Assembly: GCA_008933995.1 (NCBI GenBank)
Contig: WARS01000014.1
Coordinates: 1,349,192-1,413,191, forward strand
Length of the DNA stretch: 64,000 bases
From: Datnioides undecimradiatus
Taxonomy: Eukaryota; Chordata; Actinopteri; Lobotiformes; Datnioididae
Direction: 5' to 3'
Positions 21,391 to 34,800 of this stretch are shown here, piece by piece. Position 1 is the first letter of the stretch. Each line of letters begins with the position of its first letter. The translations under genes and the position numbers were made by a program. A model generated the notes under the pieces. That model saw only the letters and a list, made by a program, of their open reading frames with translations, was not told the origin of the DNA and made no database searches.

Positions 21391-23277
21391 TCAGCTGTTC
21401 TTAGTGCTACACAACTGATGTCAGATTGGATAGTCTCAAAGCAATAAGGCAGTAATCTCTTAAAGGCCCAGAGGCTTTTAAGTCCACACCTTCTCTCATC
21501 ACACTCCTTGTACTCCTTTACCTTCCTCCCTCCTTCTCACCTTTCGAAAGAAAGACTATATTACCTCTAAATGGATCTTTTGGTGCTGTGATGCCCTCCT
21601 AGCTCTCTCACACACACAAACTGATGCATACATGCGTGCTTGCACACTCACAAAAAGTGCATGTACACACACTCGCGCTCCTCTGGACGTTACTCTGCAC
21701 CCACCATCTTTATGAAGCTGAGAATTATCCCACCATAGGTAATCATAACTTGCCATACCTGGGACTCATACAAATACACCTCGGCCCCTTTTCTCTTATA
21801 ATGTGTATACAGTGATCTAATATAGAGGCTCCAGAGCAAAGCTTGATAGTCTTTAAACCAGTGGGAATATTCAGTGACCCAGTGCTCTCTTCAGTCTCTT
21901 GACTGTCACATTTTCAGTGGTAGACATGAGCAGCACAGGACGAACTGTGCGACTCTTTCTCATATTTTCTTATACTTCTCTGTGTTTACACTAAGGAATA
22001 GCTTCAGAGCACAGAAGCATTAAAATCATGTCTTCATAGCAGCATGCACAGAAATAGAAGCACGCTATGTCGTTTGATACAAAATGTGCGCTTTGGGTGA
22101 GCGTGAAGGCAGGACGGGCAGACAGACAGGAGAGAGAGCTGCCCCCAAGCTAACACTTATATAACAATATGTCTAGGATATATAGCACACAGAGGATCCA
22201 TACTGGTGTTGGTCAACAGTAGAGTCATTTAATACAGGCCTGTAGGAGCCTGATGTGCTGATGTGCATATGCATCCCACAATATTTTCCACTGCCTCAAA
22301 GTTTTGAAGAAACTTGTGCAGATAGCACTTCTACAAAAGTTTATATTTGGTACTCGAGAGCCAGAACTGCACCAGCTAGGAACAGGCCTGAGTTGCATGA
22401 TTAGACTTTCTTTGAATCCTAAGCTGTCTCTATAGCAACCACTGTAGGCAGTTGCTGTGGTAATCACTAGCTGTTCCTGCCCCTGGCATCGTTAAGTGTT
22501 TGAAGTTGTCCCAGAGGTGCTCCGCTGAAAGGGTTAACTCCAGCGTTCCCCTGATATACGTGTTCACTAGCACACTTATTTGTCTCTTTGATGTTTCCCA
22601 GTGAAGGGGTTATCTGGCATCCGGGTCTATCTGGAGGTGTTTGGAGTGAACGAGCGACGGGTCGCAGTCTGACATTGATGCTAAAGCCAAAAGAATAGGT
22701 CAATGTGTCTGCTGGTTTGTAGATGTGCCACACAAACGAGATGCCCACCACTCAACGCAACGTGGCGCCCCGGGGTGAAGGGGTGTCAGAAGCCGTTAGC
22801 CAAAGAGAGGCAACGGGCGCTGACACCAGTCAGAATGGCAGATGTCCACACGACTAGGCAGGGTGGCACATGAGGGCACGGGACAGGCCAGGACTGGCAT
22901 GTAGAGGCCTGTCCCCTCTGGACATGGCAGGAAGCAGACAGAGGCGTTTCTAACATGGGCAGCCGACTGAACCCTCCACAGCCCAACCTCGCATAAACTC
23001 AGAGCCACATTAAAGGCTGACAGAATTGATTAGGAGCTGATTCCAGTGGTGACCCAATGTGTGCGTGTGTTTACACGTACTTCTATCTTAGCGAGAACCA
23101 GGAGTTTTAGATCTCCAGTGAGGACATTTTCCCTTTTTCATGAAGTATTTACATTTAGCATGAGAAGATGCGATTAGCACAAGTTAGGTTAGCTTTCTGT
23201 TGTGGTCAAGGTAAGTTTAGGGTATATTGTTCAAATATGCCAAAAAAAGGTCCTCACAAGGATAGAGGTACAAAGCC

Positions 23278-23281
<4 letters not shown>
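21391..23281. other. Gene-free stretch
   Basis: Unique sequence with a moderately GC/CpG-richer portion around 22610-22990. No exon with convincing borders and no recognised protein. Confidence 0.35.
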
Positions 23282-23343
<62 letters not shown>

Positions 23344-23345
23344 CA
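23282..23345. repeat. Compound (GT)n-(GA)n microsatellite
   Basis: About 27 bases of GT followed directly by about 37 bases of GA. Confidence 0.95.
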
Positions 23346-25129
23346 CAGGGACAGAGTGTGTATAAGAGTGCATCTGTGGTCCTGTTTCTACAGATTTCTA
23401 CCAAGGTCTGTCAAACATGACAGCACAAGCAAATTGTCTTGGCAGGATATTGAACACACCCGTCATGTTACTGTCAGTCTTCAGACCAGCGCCCTCTAGT
23501 GGGCAAAACCTTTGACCAGATTTGTGTCCTTTGGAAATAACTGTTAAAGTAGGGACTCCTCAAAAAAGATGACATTATTTTTTTAAATATATTTCGTCAT
23601 ATTCAGGGTACATTTTACTTGCTTTGCACTCACTTTTTATTTTGCTTGCAGCTTCAAATGATACTGTATTTCAAACATTATGGTCTGTGAAGCATTCGGT
23701 GTTGACCGCCATTATTTTTACCGATTATTATTATTGACTGTTCTGCTGTTAAAACACAAGAAATGAAAGATAAGACCACTGTAGATAGAGGTAAAAGTTT
23801 TACATCCAATGTTTTGCATGTTTATGACATTGCTGAATGATCACTTGGTGTGTATGGCATTCTGTACACACCTCTGAGACAGCTTTGCATTTAATTGGGC
23901 ACAAAACCTGAGCAGCAAACGGAAGCCCTCGGTTGTCGGTGGCCCAAGAGCATGAAAAGAGAGGTGAATCCCAGGAGTTTTAGCTGCACTTATGTAAGCT
24001 CTGATCTGATGTGCTGGCAGGCCCTCTCTGCCTACTTCTCCACACTCCTCATCTCTTCTCCTTCCTTCTCTTCTCCTCACAGAGATTACCTCGATTACTC
24101 TGGCAAGACATCAGAAGGAAATCATGAAACCGGGAGAAAGAAAGCAAAGAATTACTGTTGCATGACTGAAAGTGTGGCTTTATCGTAGCTAGCGGGCAAC
24201 TGCCATCTCGCAGAGTGGGATATACTTTGGTCAAATAAAAGATTCTGTTTTTTTCCCCCCTCTTTTCTGGAACATAGCACATACATGTGAACGTAAGGAC
24301 TGACAGGACTGACAGCTGCATGTGTGCAAATGGCAGTTTAGTCGTGTGGTTCATGAATAAAGTATCCGTTTAAGATCAACCGTACAGCGAACTTCAATTC
24401 AGCTGACAGTGTCTTCAAAGGCCCTGCAGAAGATGGAGCTGAAGCAGATGCATTATTGTAACACTGCATCCTAACAGATGACAAGAATGTCTCTTTCTAT
24501 ATTGTTTTCCGTCTTTAATTATAAATCTATAAGTCAACCCTGTTTTTTTCCTTGCTGTGTTCCTGACTTTACACTCACCAGCATATCATCCGGAGTGATT
24601 GGCTCATAAAACACGTCTAATCTGCTAATACTGAATGGAGAAAGCCCATCATCTCGCCAAGACTTAACACAAGCCTCCCTCTCCCCCCGCCTTTGTTTCC
24701 ATCTCTGATGGAAATAGCAACACATGGGCCACTGTGTTTGTCTTTAAGATGGCACACAGCTAATCCTGTGTGAAGCTGGAGGGATCTCTTCAGCTACTCT
24801 TGTCAGCGTTGATTTGTCAACAACAATCTTTTCATTTCCTCTGTAAGCTGACACCATCATGTCTGTGCGATAATGTGATAGAGGCGAGGCTGGATTGAAT
24901 CTGAGTGGGGCGCGTTCGTAAACCAGGCTGCCACTCTGCCGCCGTACAAGTGGAGCTTTTGTGGGTTTGTGCACTGTGACTTTAAAAATAAAAGCTCAAC
25001 AGTTTAACGAACAAGCCAAGCAACACAAAACTGTTGACTTAACTGTGGTGTTTTCGAGGACGCAGGCAGGAAAAAGCATATACATACTGCAGAGCACCCA
25101 TTTAATCAAGCAATTGTTTGAAATAAGGG
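23346..25129. other. Gene-free stretch
   Basis: AT-rich unique sequence. The short open frames carry no recognisable motif. Confidence 0.35.
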
Positions 25130-25440
25130 GGACGAGTATTGAAGGTAATTAAAGATTCCAGCCATGGCCGCCTCGCTGGAGAATATGAAGCTATGAGCAA
25201 AAGAAGCAAACAACAATTAAAAAACCTCAATAGGAACACCCAGCTTAAAGCGAGCAATCATGTCCGAGATGTTGGGCCTAAATGAGGATGTTGTTTTCTC
25301 TTTTCTGTTCTGTCAATCTCCGCCAGAAAGCGATTTCCTCCTGAAGAGTGGCGGCCAGGGCTAAAAGCATGTTTTAATAAGCGCACTGACACATCCATCT
25401 TTGTTTCTGAGAGATAAGTCACAACGAGCGCAGAGCAAAG
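25130..25440. promoter_or_regulatory. Candidate conserved non-coding block
   Basis: A repeat-free, evenly mixed block with AATTAAAG, CAACAATTAAA and TTTAATAAGCGC motifs and no sustained open frame with splice borders. It stands out from the simple-repeat surroundings. Conservation is not measured here. Confidence 0.3.
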
Positions 25441-26116
25441 CATCCGGGGCTAGCTGGAAGGATGCCCATTGCTGCGTATCAGTCGAATGTGCTTAGGCAC
25501 ACAAAAACACACAAACGCGCACTTCCATGCACACGCGTACAAACAGAAGAGCTGTCACCCTAACTTAAATCCTATTTACCACCAAACCAATGGAATTTTT
25601 CCTTGGAGCCGAAGGTGGTTGGCATGTTCACTTTATGCCTCCTCGGAGATTAGTGAATTCAGCCCTGCTCTGTTCCCACTGTGTCTCCTTTTAAGTCTTC
25701 CCTCTTATACTCCCCCTTCCTCTTCTTCTTCACATCACTGCGCTGCATTAAATGTGCTTTTATTTGTTTATTTATTTATTTGTTGTTTTTCATCTGGGAG
25801 AAAAAGGAGTGAAGTCTCAGATACCTGGGACTTATAGCTGGCTGGGGCTGGCAGCTGTGTGTGTGATTGAGGAGCGTGACAGAAATGTCCTCATTAGGTC
25901 TCCACAAATGCGGCGAAGAGAGGCATGCTGCACATGGGAGGAGAGGAGAGGAAAGAGGAGCGAGGAGCGAGGAGAGGTAGAAGGCAAGGAGAGAGGAGAG
26001 AAAAGTTTGCAAGCTTTTGACACTTGGTGTCTTTTATCTGTGCGGTATCTCTGGGTTTAAAGTTGAGTGTGCTCTAAAAGATATTCATGCAGAAGCACAC
26101 ACGCAAGCATGAGTTC

Positions 26117-26184
26117 ACTCTCTCTCTTTCTCTGTCTCTCTCTCTCTCACACTCACACTCACACACGCACACACACACACACAG
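26117..26184. repeat. Compound (CT)n-(CA)n microsatellite
   Basis: Interrupted CT repeats run to about 26148, then CA repeats to 26184. Confidence 0.95.
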
Positions 26185-28630
26185 AGTCACAAAGTGCATT
26201 GGAGTAACTTTATGTCATTATTATACACTATTAATTAAAGAGAAATAATAGAAGGCAGATGAACTTCTGTTCAGCCTAATTATCATGTCTTTGATACCAA
26301 ATTGTGCAGAAAAAGAGAGCGAGTGAGCGCACAATGGAGAGAGAGGAAAGAGCGACTCGGGGGGGCTTAGACTGGGACTTGGGACTTGGGGAGAGGAACT
26401 CGGTGAGAGGAGGATCTTACGCTGCATCCCAATATGGCACCCATAACCCTTCCTTGAAATCAAAGCTCAGTTTCTTAATTACAGAACAAGACACACACAT
26501 ACACACAGAGGGAGATGTAGACAGAGACGGACCACAGGGAGGGAAAAAGGGTATAAAGGAATGAAGGGATAGAAGAAAGGGGTAACAGTAGGGGGTAAAG
26601 GGGTAGAGGGAACTGTTGCTCAGGGGAAAAACAGCAACAACAAACAACAATCATCTGTTTTATCTCGCTGCCTTTCCTCCACATCTCGTCCTCTGCGTGC
26701 ATCGAGTGATCTCTGAACTCCGCGCTTCCACGCCAACTCCCCTGTTGCCTTGTTTACATGTTGTTGCCTCTGCCGTGTTCACGGCGTGTTGATCATTAAC
26801 ATCATTATATGTCTATGATACTGCATGTCGAGTCACAAATCAACTTTCCTTCCATCCTTCTGGCTGGTCTAATGATCTGACTAACTTTGCAACCTTTTCT
26901 TTTTGTTGAGATGTCTCTCCGCTCATTGTCATTAAAGTGCTGCAAAACACACCTGTTTGTTGTCGATGTTGCGGATGTGACAAACCGCTCTCACCGTGTG
27001 AGTGCAATACTGCCGGCAGCCTCTGCCGCCCGTCTGGGAGATGAGCTTCACCAGAGCGAGAAGCAGAGGAAACAGTGCCGGACACAACACAAGTGACAAC
27101 AGGGTGATCAGCAGCAGCTTTCGGGAGAGGTATTCAGCAATAAATGCAGTGTGAATAAGTCAAACAGGGGGAAGACAGAGGGAGAGAGAGAGATGGAGAT
27201 GTGGAGAGAGAAAGAGGAAAAGTCAAAGACATAGGGGAGAGGCAGAGAGGAAGAGGGAAGGAGAAAGTGGTGGCACAGCTGAGGTTGACACTAATGAGGA
27301 GCCTTTGTGATGGGACCTGACAGAGGAGAAGAAAGCAGAATCCCCCGACACCGATGCTCCACAACACTCCTCCGCTTAATTGGGAGAGCCAGAGCCCACA
27401 ACGAGGGTGTGTGTGTCAAAAAGAGTGTGTATCTGTTTTAGGCGGAGTAAGTGAATGTAAGACAAAGTAATCTTATACATACTCACTTAATTAAGCCTAC
27501 ATATTGTGTGTTGGTGGATAAATGTATGTAATGGCGCTAATGTAGGTATTCACAGCTCACTCCGTGTTCTTGGTGGATTTTCACACTTTTTGGTCCAGAA
27601 TTTCACGCTTTTAGTTGATGCTGGCAAGATACGCAGCTTAGAGCATTACATGCACGCCGATGGCTTTGAGGTTCACACGTCGGATATCTGCCATCTTCTC
27701 ACATTCTTTAAAAGTGTCAGGAATCCAATGCAATAAGCCCACCCTTCCGCTCTTGCAGTAGGCATAAATGTACATGCATACTGTACACACACACATTCAC
27801 TCCAGCGACAGCACTTGCACGCTCACATGAAATGGGGATTTGCACTCGCCGTTGCAGCGCAGCACTCGCGCACATGCCTGCACTTAAAAACATGCACTTG
27901 TGTGCGGACACGAGTGGGGACACTCGCTCACTCCCTGCGGTGCAGTTTCCATCTTTGACTCTGAATCAATCATTTTTAATTTATCAGAGGGGATTTGTGT
28001 CATGAAGGCTGATGCCAACTCCAATAAGAGGAAAAAAACAACACAACAGCAGTGAAAAAGCCAGAGCAAATCCCTGCTCTGATGCGATTATAACACACAA
28101 CCAAATCAGAGCTGACTTGAATAGACACAGAACACAAAATCATATTAAGGGAAATTCGATGTGCATGGCATTACATTGCTCTCAATCTCCCCCTTTTTCT
28201 CTTTCTGCTCTTCTCTCCCTTATTCTCTCTTTGACTTTCTTACTCCATTTCTTCCTGTCCCTCTTTCTATCTGTCATCATCACCATTGCCCCGCGATTTT
28301 TCAGTGCAAGTGACCTGAAAAATTTGTTGCCAGTGACTTATACGGCCCCTTCCTCTTCTCTGAGCAGATTCTCTGATTTCTGCTGCCGGTAGTGATTCTG
28401 CCATCCACCCTCTCCCTGGGGACAAACTCTGTTATCTCCTCATGTCACAGGTAGCACACAGGCCCTAACAGCAACAGATTGAAGCTGGATACCATATAAT
28501 TTTCAACAATACCTCAGATATATGGTAACAGATGAAAGGCAATCTCTTAAACACTGTTGAAATGTGGTCACAGCAACTGCTCTTGTACAATAATGTTTGA
28601 TTTAAATGATAAAATAGCTCTGCAAGTATC

Positions 28631-28634
<4 letters not shown>
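26185..28634. other. Gene-free stretch with polypurine tracts
   Basis: G/A-rich tracts (about 26500-26620 and 27165-27290) and C/T-rich tracts (28185-28270) give spurious open frames. No supported exon. Confidence 0.4.

Positions 28635-28661
<27 letters not shown>
28635..28661 (+). repeat. Poly(A) run of 27
   Basis: An uninterrupted A tract. It could be the tail of an old retroposed sequence, but nothing recognisable lies upstream. Confidence 0.9.
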
Positions 28662-28666
<5 letters not shown>

Positions 28667-29363
28667 ACAAAAACATCAGCTTTGCGATCAGCAAGAGAGG
28701 TGAGTCAGGGAGAGAAACTGCGCGGTATAGAGGAGCTGGGGGTGGGGAAGGGGCAAAATACAGTATAGAGAGTGTGAGAGAGAAGAAGCTGAAGAGATGG
28801 ATAGAGTAGGGTTGTTATGTCAGAGGCAGTCGAGCTGCTCTCATCTTGCCATTATCTCAAGCACCCTCACATTACCATAATAATGGCTTTTAACCAAATG
28901 TAGCACTCTCCACAGCAGCACAGGCAGAATCTGTTTTAACCAAATGTAAAACACTCATCGACAGGCGGAATCAGAGGGGCTTAACGTTAACATCACCATA
29001 GACCCACGAGTGCTGTGTGGAAGGCGTGTGTAGGTTTGAGTGGGAGTTTCAGGCTGGATATAGTCTGCTGATGTATTCTTGATTATACATATAATGTACA
29101 GAGATCATTTTGTGTGTCACATACGCACCCACAGATATACATCCCTGTAAATGTTCGGCAGCGACACATTTCGGCTGTCGAGGATGTGTGAATGTGTGTA
29201 TGCGCGAGTGTTTTCGTGTAACCATGTGTCCATTCCTAATCATGCTACACGTGCTGTATGTGTACATACATGTGTCTGTGTATTAGTGCGTGTGTGATAT
29301 TGTGTGAGTCAGAGCTGAGGTCCAGGTCTGGCCAGGTACTCTGCATGTGTTTCCCCCGTCCAG

Positions 29364-29523
29364 ATGGCCTCTCGGCAGGCCTGGGCCGGGGCGCGGGGTG
29401 TCCTCCTGCCCTCCCACCCAGCCATCGCAGAAGGTCGACTCGACCGCGCCGCCCGCCTGCCTTGTATTGCTGCCTTCCAGACCAGCAGCTCCCTGCCAGA
29501 GGAAGAAAAAGAGCCAGAAAATG
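29364..29523 (+). CDS. Candidate GC-rich internal exon, product not recognised
   Basis: TTTCCCCCGTCCAG precedes and GTACTG follows a 160-base segment that is open in the frame starting ATGGCC. It reads MASRQAWAGARGVLLPS, an Arg/Ala-rich middle, and ends SLPEEEKEPEN. The segment is strikingly CpG- and GC-rich compared with its surroundings, and the acidic ending is protein-like. The donor is weak, and two other frames are also open because of the composition. It could instead be a small CpG island. Confidence 0.35.
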
Positions 29524-29744
29524 GTACTGAAAGCGAGTTTGTGCCATCTATGTCATTAAGCAGGTGCATATATAATAATGACCTTCTGTTAAACTGACCA
29601 GAGAAACATTGTTTCTTCAGCCGTTTATCTTTTTCTCTTCATCTCTCACATGGTCATATTTCTGCCTCTCCGTCTCTTCCTTACATTGTTCTGCCTTCTT
29701 CTTCATCTCTCTTTCTTTTCCCATGTCTCCAGTGTTATCGTTAT

Positions 29745-29775
29745 TGTGTGTGTGAGCGTGTGTGTGTGTGTGTGC
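29745..29775. repeat. (GT)n microsatellite
   Basis: An interrupted GT run of about 30 bases. Confidence 0.9.
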
Positions 29776-31385
29776 AGAGTGAGGTGCCAGGAGGGTGTGG
29801 AGACCCACAGATGGTCAGGGTGGTTCCCACTCAGTGAGATCTGGGTCAGAGCCCACTCTCAGATTAGTGGGCCTCACTCGTGAAGCACCACCCACAGGTT
29901 TCTGGGCAGACCTGGATCTGACACAGAGGTTTTGTTTTGTTACGGAGCAACACACTCATTCGTGATATCATATTGTTTCCGCCAGCTTCTGAAAACAGGC
30001 ATGTCACCTTTGTGTGCACCTGACTGTTGTATTAGTTGGTACTGTTGCAGGTTTAAATTGGAGCTTTCACTGTAAGCCTTCTTGAATGGGAGATTTAGCT
30101 GTATGCCCAAAATATCCATGTAAATATGAATTAAAATTGCTGTGTAGTGGGGTGCTAAATGCCTTTTGCATGTATTTCCTATCTCATTTTGGGGGTCCTT
30201 CCGGGCCCACAAGTGCAATGTGGTCCCTCGACAATTCTTTTCACTGTCTCCTATGGCAGGAAAACTACAACACAACAGCAAAACAAAGGCAATTCTCCAG
30301 CCACCACAATATAAACAAATAACAAATCTATGCATGCGCCTTACAGCCATGAGATTCCTAAACATTAAATCCGAATGTAGATACTAGCTGTAAGAACTGT
30401 GTAAAAGTTTGTTCTTTGCAGTTTGAATGTGTGCACAGGGTCAGTTTGGGAGTTGAAGGGATCGTGGTCCTCTGGATCTGCTATGTACTAAGTGTCTTAC
30501 TCAAAGGTACTTTACAAAGGTGAATGCCTGCTGACAGAGTTGCCTAAATTTGTTCAGAAAGTTATGGTTTTGTATTCAAGTGATGCTGAATGCAAAACCA
30601 TAGTCTGAGTATTTTGAGTCTGAACCATCAAGGCTTTGTTCTGCTATACAGCAGCACCATGTGAAAAACAAACAAACAAACAAAAAAACCCCCACAGCCA
30701 CATAGCACTAAAAAAGTTGAACCTGGCTTGACTTTCACTGCTACGCAATATCATCGCTTCATGGTAGATTTGTAATGTGAACACTGTATTTTTTTTACTA
30801 TTTACCTCATAATCATGGAAAGATGAACCGGTTGCCACAGTGACAGGGTTGTAAAATCCCAGCTCTGTGTTTTCTTGTCTTGCCCTTAAACTCATGCATC
30901 TGTTACTCAAAGTGGACCTCCTGGATCGTATTTCATGGGACTTGAACATGCCTCTGCCAACACAGGGGCAGGGCACGATTAGTCTAAATACCCCAAAGTG
31001 AAGGAATACATCACAAAAGCGGTGGTGATGGGATTGCACTTGTGAAGTAATAGAAAAAAAAAAAAGAAATGCAACCCAAGTCCCGTTAACACACATCAGC
31101 GCTCTTTTTGGTAAATGGCTGGTAGATGCTACAGAGCGGGCTAGTCACTAATCCTCAGTCCATAAGTGGGCATGACAGAACGTACAGAGGGGTAATGGTG
31201 TCACAGTGTGCAGAGCAGCATCCCATTGGTTTAAGACGCAGCAGGTATTCACAGATTCTGTCAGTTCTCATTCTTTACAATGATGCTCATGTCCGTCACA
31301 CACATTGTATGTTTATGCACACATATAGGAATATGCTGGTACATGTACAGTCATGTGCACAGACCCCTCCCCGCCCCCCGCAACC
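29776..31385. other. Gene-free stretch with two longer open frames of doubtful meaning
   Basis: On the - strand, 30365-29940 (141 codons) and 31096-30644 (150 codons) are open, but neither shows a recognisable motif or gene-like context. No other feature is supported. Confidence 0.35.
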
Positions 31386-31431
31386 CACACACACACACAC
31401 ACACACACACACGTACATATATACACACACA
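31386..31431. repeat. (CA)n microsatellite
   Basis: A CA run of 28 bases with a second short CA run after a TATATA interruption. Confidence 0.95.
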
Positions 31432-31703
31432 TTCCAAGCCAGACCAATGAATTAATTACAATCACAACCAGTGTGTTTGTGTGTACATGGTGCTAATAGG
31501 AAGTGACAGGGGCTGCAGTGATGTACTCATCACTCCAGGCTTCTTCCCTTTCCCCACTGCCTCTCCTGACACCCCCTCCGCCCTCCCAACCCCCCCAATC
31601 ACCCAGTTCAGCTTGACATTTCTATCTTTGTAGTGTGGTCACCTGTCATTCTTTGAGCTGCCTGTTAGCTCATCACTTGTACTGACACAAGGGCATGTGC
31701 GTG

Positions 31704-31735
<32 letters not shown>
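31704..31735. repeat. (CA)n microsatellite
   Basis: An uninterrupted CA run of about 32 bases. Confidence 0.95.
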
Positions 31736-31737
<2 letters not shown>

Positions 31738-31845
31738 CATGCAAATACATGTCGACAGCATGCACATACACATGCATATCTGTTCTCACCTAGTAATCAT
31801 GCACACAGTCTGAGAAAGAAATACAAGAACTTGCACACACACATG

Positions 31846-31877
31846 CATGTTATGGTAGTTAAAGCTACCATAACATG
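31846..31877. repeat. Perfect 13-bp hairpin with 6-nt loop
   Basis: CATGTTATGGTAG, loop TTAAAG, CTACCATAACATG. Perfect stem. The flanks are short CA repeats. Function unknown. Confidence 0.85.
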
Positions 31878-34800
31878 TGCGTTTGTTATTTATTCATCGT
31901 GTTGTGGAAAGAAAAATCTATTCATGTTGTCACAAACACGACGGACGGACGAAATCCAGTCTCTGCAAGGTTAACCATTTATTTAAGGGTTTGTAGTTGG
32001 CTCTATGCTAAAGGTTTGCGTTCTTGTAAATTGACACGTACAATATGTCCCCATGAAATGTACCTAAAATGTGCTTAAAGGTGCTGGGTTCAGGGGTTCC
32101 AGCGTATAGCAGGATAAAATGAATAAAGCCTCCACAGCAAATATGTGGCTTCTCACCTCATTCATTATGTAATGGGAGTAACAACCCTCCTCCCTCTCCT
32201 CTCCACTCCTCTCCCTCTCTCTCTCTCTCCTCACCTCCCTCTCTCCACCCCGTCCTCCCCTCAGCCTTCACCTTCTGTTCACCACCTGTACGGGAACAGA
32301 TTCTCTCCTCTCTCCGCATGACACTTCAATCTGTTCTGCAGCAGAAAGAAGGATTGAGCGTTGGTATTTTGTTTTTACGTCTTTTTTATTTTTTTTCTTG
32401 CCTATATCTTGTCGGCCTGCACGTGGTAGTTGACGACTGACATGCCTGGATGCCACCGCAGGTCATATTCAAAAGGTTAAAGGTCTGACATTTGAACACA
32501 CCGCCAGCAGGGCTGATGCTCACATACACGTGACATTGTGCACACGCATGCACATCCGGGCAAGCAGGGATTTCTGCATGCTGTGTGTGATTATGTGTGT
32601 AAACATCCGTGCACGTCTGTACGTCTGTGACCTTAAATAAATGGCTCATCCTACTTGTGTTGTTCTGTATTCAACATATGAGCTTGACAAGCTTTGCAGC
32701 TTTTTTCCAGCAACATTGGGTCAGTTTTGTATCAAGGCTGATGATCTAAATCTGTAAAATGTGAAAAGAGGGAGAAGACACTTGTGAATGACAAAAAAAA
32801 TGTGAGGGAGGGATGATACAGATGGATACAGGAAGACAGGAGGAAGAATAAACAGCAGGTGAAAGGAGAAATCATTTACATACTCACTCGCACACACATT
32901 CAGGTTATGGAGAGGTGGCAACAGAGGGCTGATGGTTCCTTCTCGTTGCTAAAGATACAAGTGATGACAATTCTATTAATCCTGTCAGTCCTCTCCCTCC
33001 ATCTCTCTCTCCATCTCAACCCACCCCCCTCTTTTTCTCAGTCCTTTTATAGATGAAAGACTTCCACTTTTTCTGTCAATGGCCTGCAGTCATCTGAATT
33101 AAACATTGATTTTATCGGAAGTTTAGTCACTGTGTCCGTGACGACTCGCTGCCTCCTCAAAAATCACATGCGTGTGTTTCATCGCAGAGGAAGATGGAGC
33201 CAAGGAAAGAGGGATGAAGGAGATGGGAGACAGAGAGTAGGGAGTTAGAACAGAGGAGACAAGGACGGGTGGGGTGGTGGGGGATTTCAAGAGGACGACA
33301 TTAAAACGCAAGACGGGAGACAGATGGGGACATAGGGAGCCGAGGAGGGAGACAAGGAGAACACAGGGGGATGAGAAAAAAGAACAAGGGATTCGGCGAG
33401 CAGCAATTAAGAGAAGAAGGAGGGAAAGGAAGAAAGACTCAGCGGTGGATGAGGCAGGGCTCACACAGAATAGAAAGGGGAAAGGGTTTTTTTGAAGTGC
33501 AGTGTTCAAATCTCTCTTTAGTTCCCGTCATTGTCCAACACCTGCCACAACTCATCTCTGTAAAACTCCCTCCCTTTCTCCTCCCTCTTCCCATCCTCCC
33601 TCACTCCTGCCATCAACAAAGAGGCATCACTGCTAATCAGCTGGGCCACCACCACACAGGCCCACACGCTTCCTTCTCTCAAATACTAAGAAGTTACAGT
33701 TTCAACATCCAGGCAGTTGCTGCTGCTTGCAGCGAAAACGATCGGAGATAAAATAAAGCGAATTGTGCTTTGACGTGTACATGAAACCTCCTCTGCTTCA
33801 CGTCCATAACCTCTGGTAACAGAGGGAAAAAAAGGGTTATGTTGACACTCGGTTCTTGAACACATCAGCCAAACTAAGATAAACAGAACAGGTTGACCCC
33901 TAGCTGAGAATGCACAAGCTTTGCTGTCGTCCCCCTCTGGCCAAAAACTCTCTTTTTCTTCATCTGTGTTTCTTTCCTCTCTTCCTCCATCGGAGGTTTG
34001 TTGTTGGGCACCCCGAGGAGACGGGGAGATGAAAGGGAGCTGGTCTCAGGGGAGCACCAGCGTTGAACGAGGGAGGCCCCACGCTCTCATCCCCACAGCG
34101 GCTCGCCATCTCTGGGATGAAGCATCTCTAGAGTGGGACAACGGGATCTGCTCACCCCTGTTCATAAGTGCATTGCGCACACACAAATTCACATGCAGAC
34201 AGACACACACACACACACACCTTGGAGGATATGGTCCCAAGTGAGCATTACGGATAAAACTTCCAGTCTCCGCAGCAGTCATGTTCATAGGGTGTGGTAG
34301 ACTCGAGGGGAAGTAAAAAGCGAATGCGCATAGATAACAGCAAAAGTGCGTTAAGGAGGCAGAATAAAACTAATGGGCTAGTTTTCATGGAATTCATGAA
34401 TATCTCCCTCCCCTCCCTACTCTCCCTACTCTCCCTACCTCCTCTCTCTACATGTTCCTCTCTGAGGTCTTCTGGCAGCTAATGGTGGAGTTCCCTCACA
34501 CCCATGGCCCCGGGGTGGCACAGCTTTGGCTCCCAGAGTGCACTACTGCCCTAGGAATACCTCCCCATTTGGGTCAAGCTCTCTTTCCCTCTCTCTCTGT
34601 CCCTCTTTTTCTGTCTTTCCTCCTAGTTTCTCTCTTTCCCTTGCTCGCTCTCTTTTTGCTGCAGTAGGTATGAATAATTAAACCTGCGTTTCCTTTCCTC
34701 TCATGTCATGTCTCTGTCTGCCACCCCTCCTCCCGCCCTCTCCACTGTGTCTCTCACTCAGGCTGAAGTGTTATAACAGAAGTGAGTCATTTAGAAGAGG

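Noticed and set aside
29940..30365. 141-codon open frame on the - strand
   Set aside because: Considered as a retroelement piece because of some basic and aromatic segments, but no conserved motif of gag, RT or transposase is visible.
30644..31096. 150-codon open frame on the - strand
   Set aside because: Considered as a transposon or orphan gene. Hydrophobic and irregular, no motif recognised, no signals around it.
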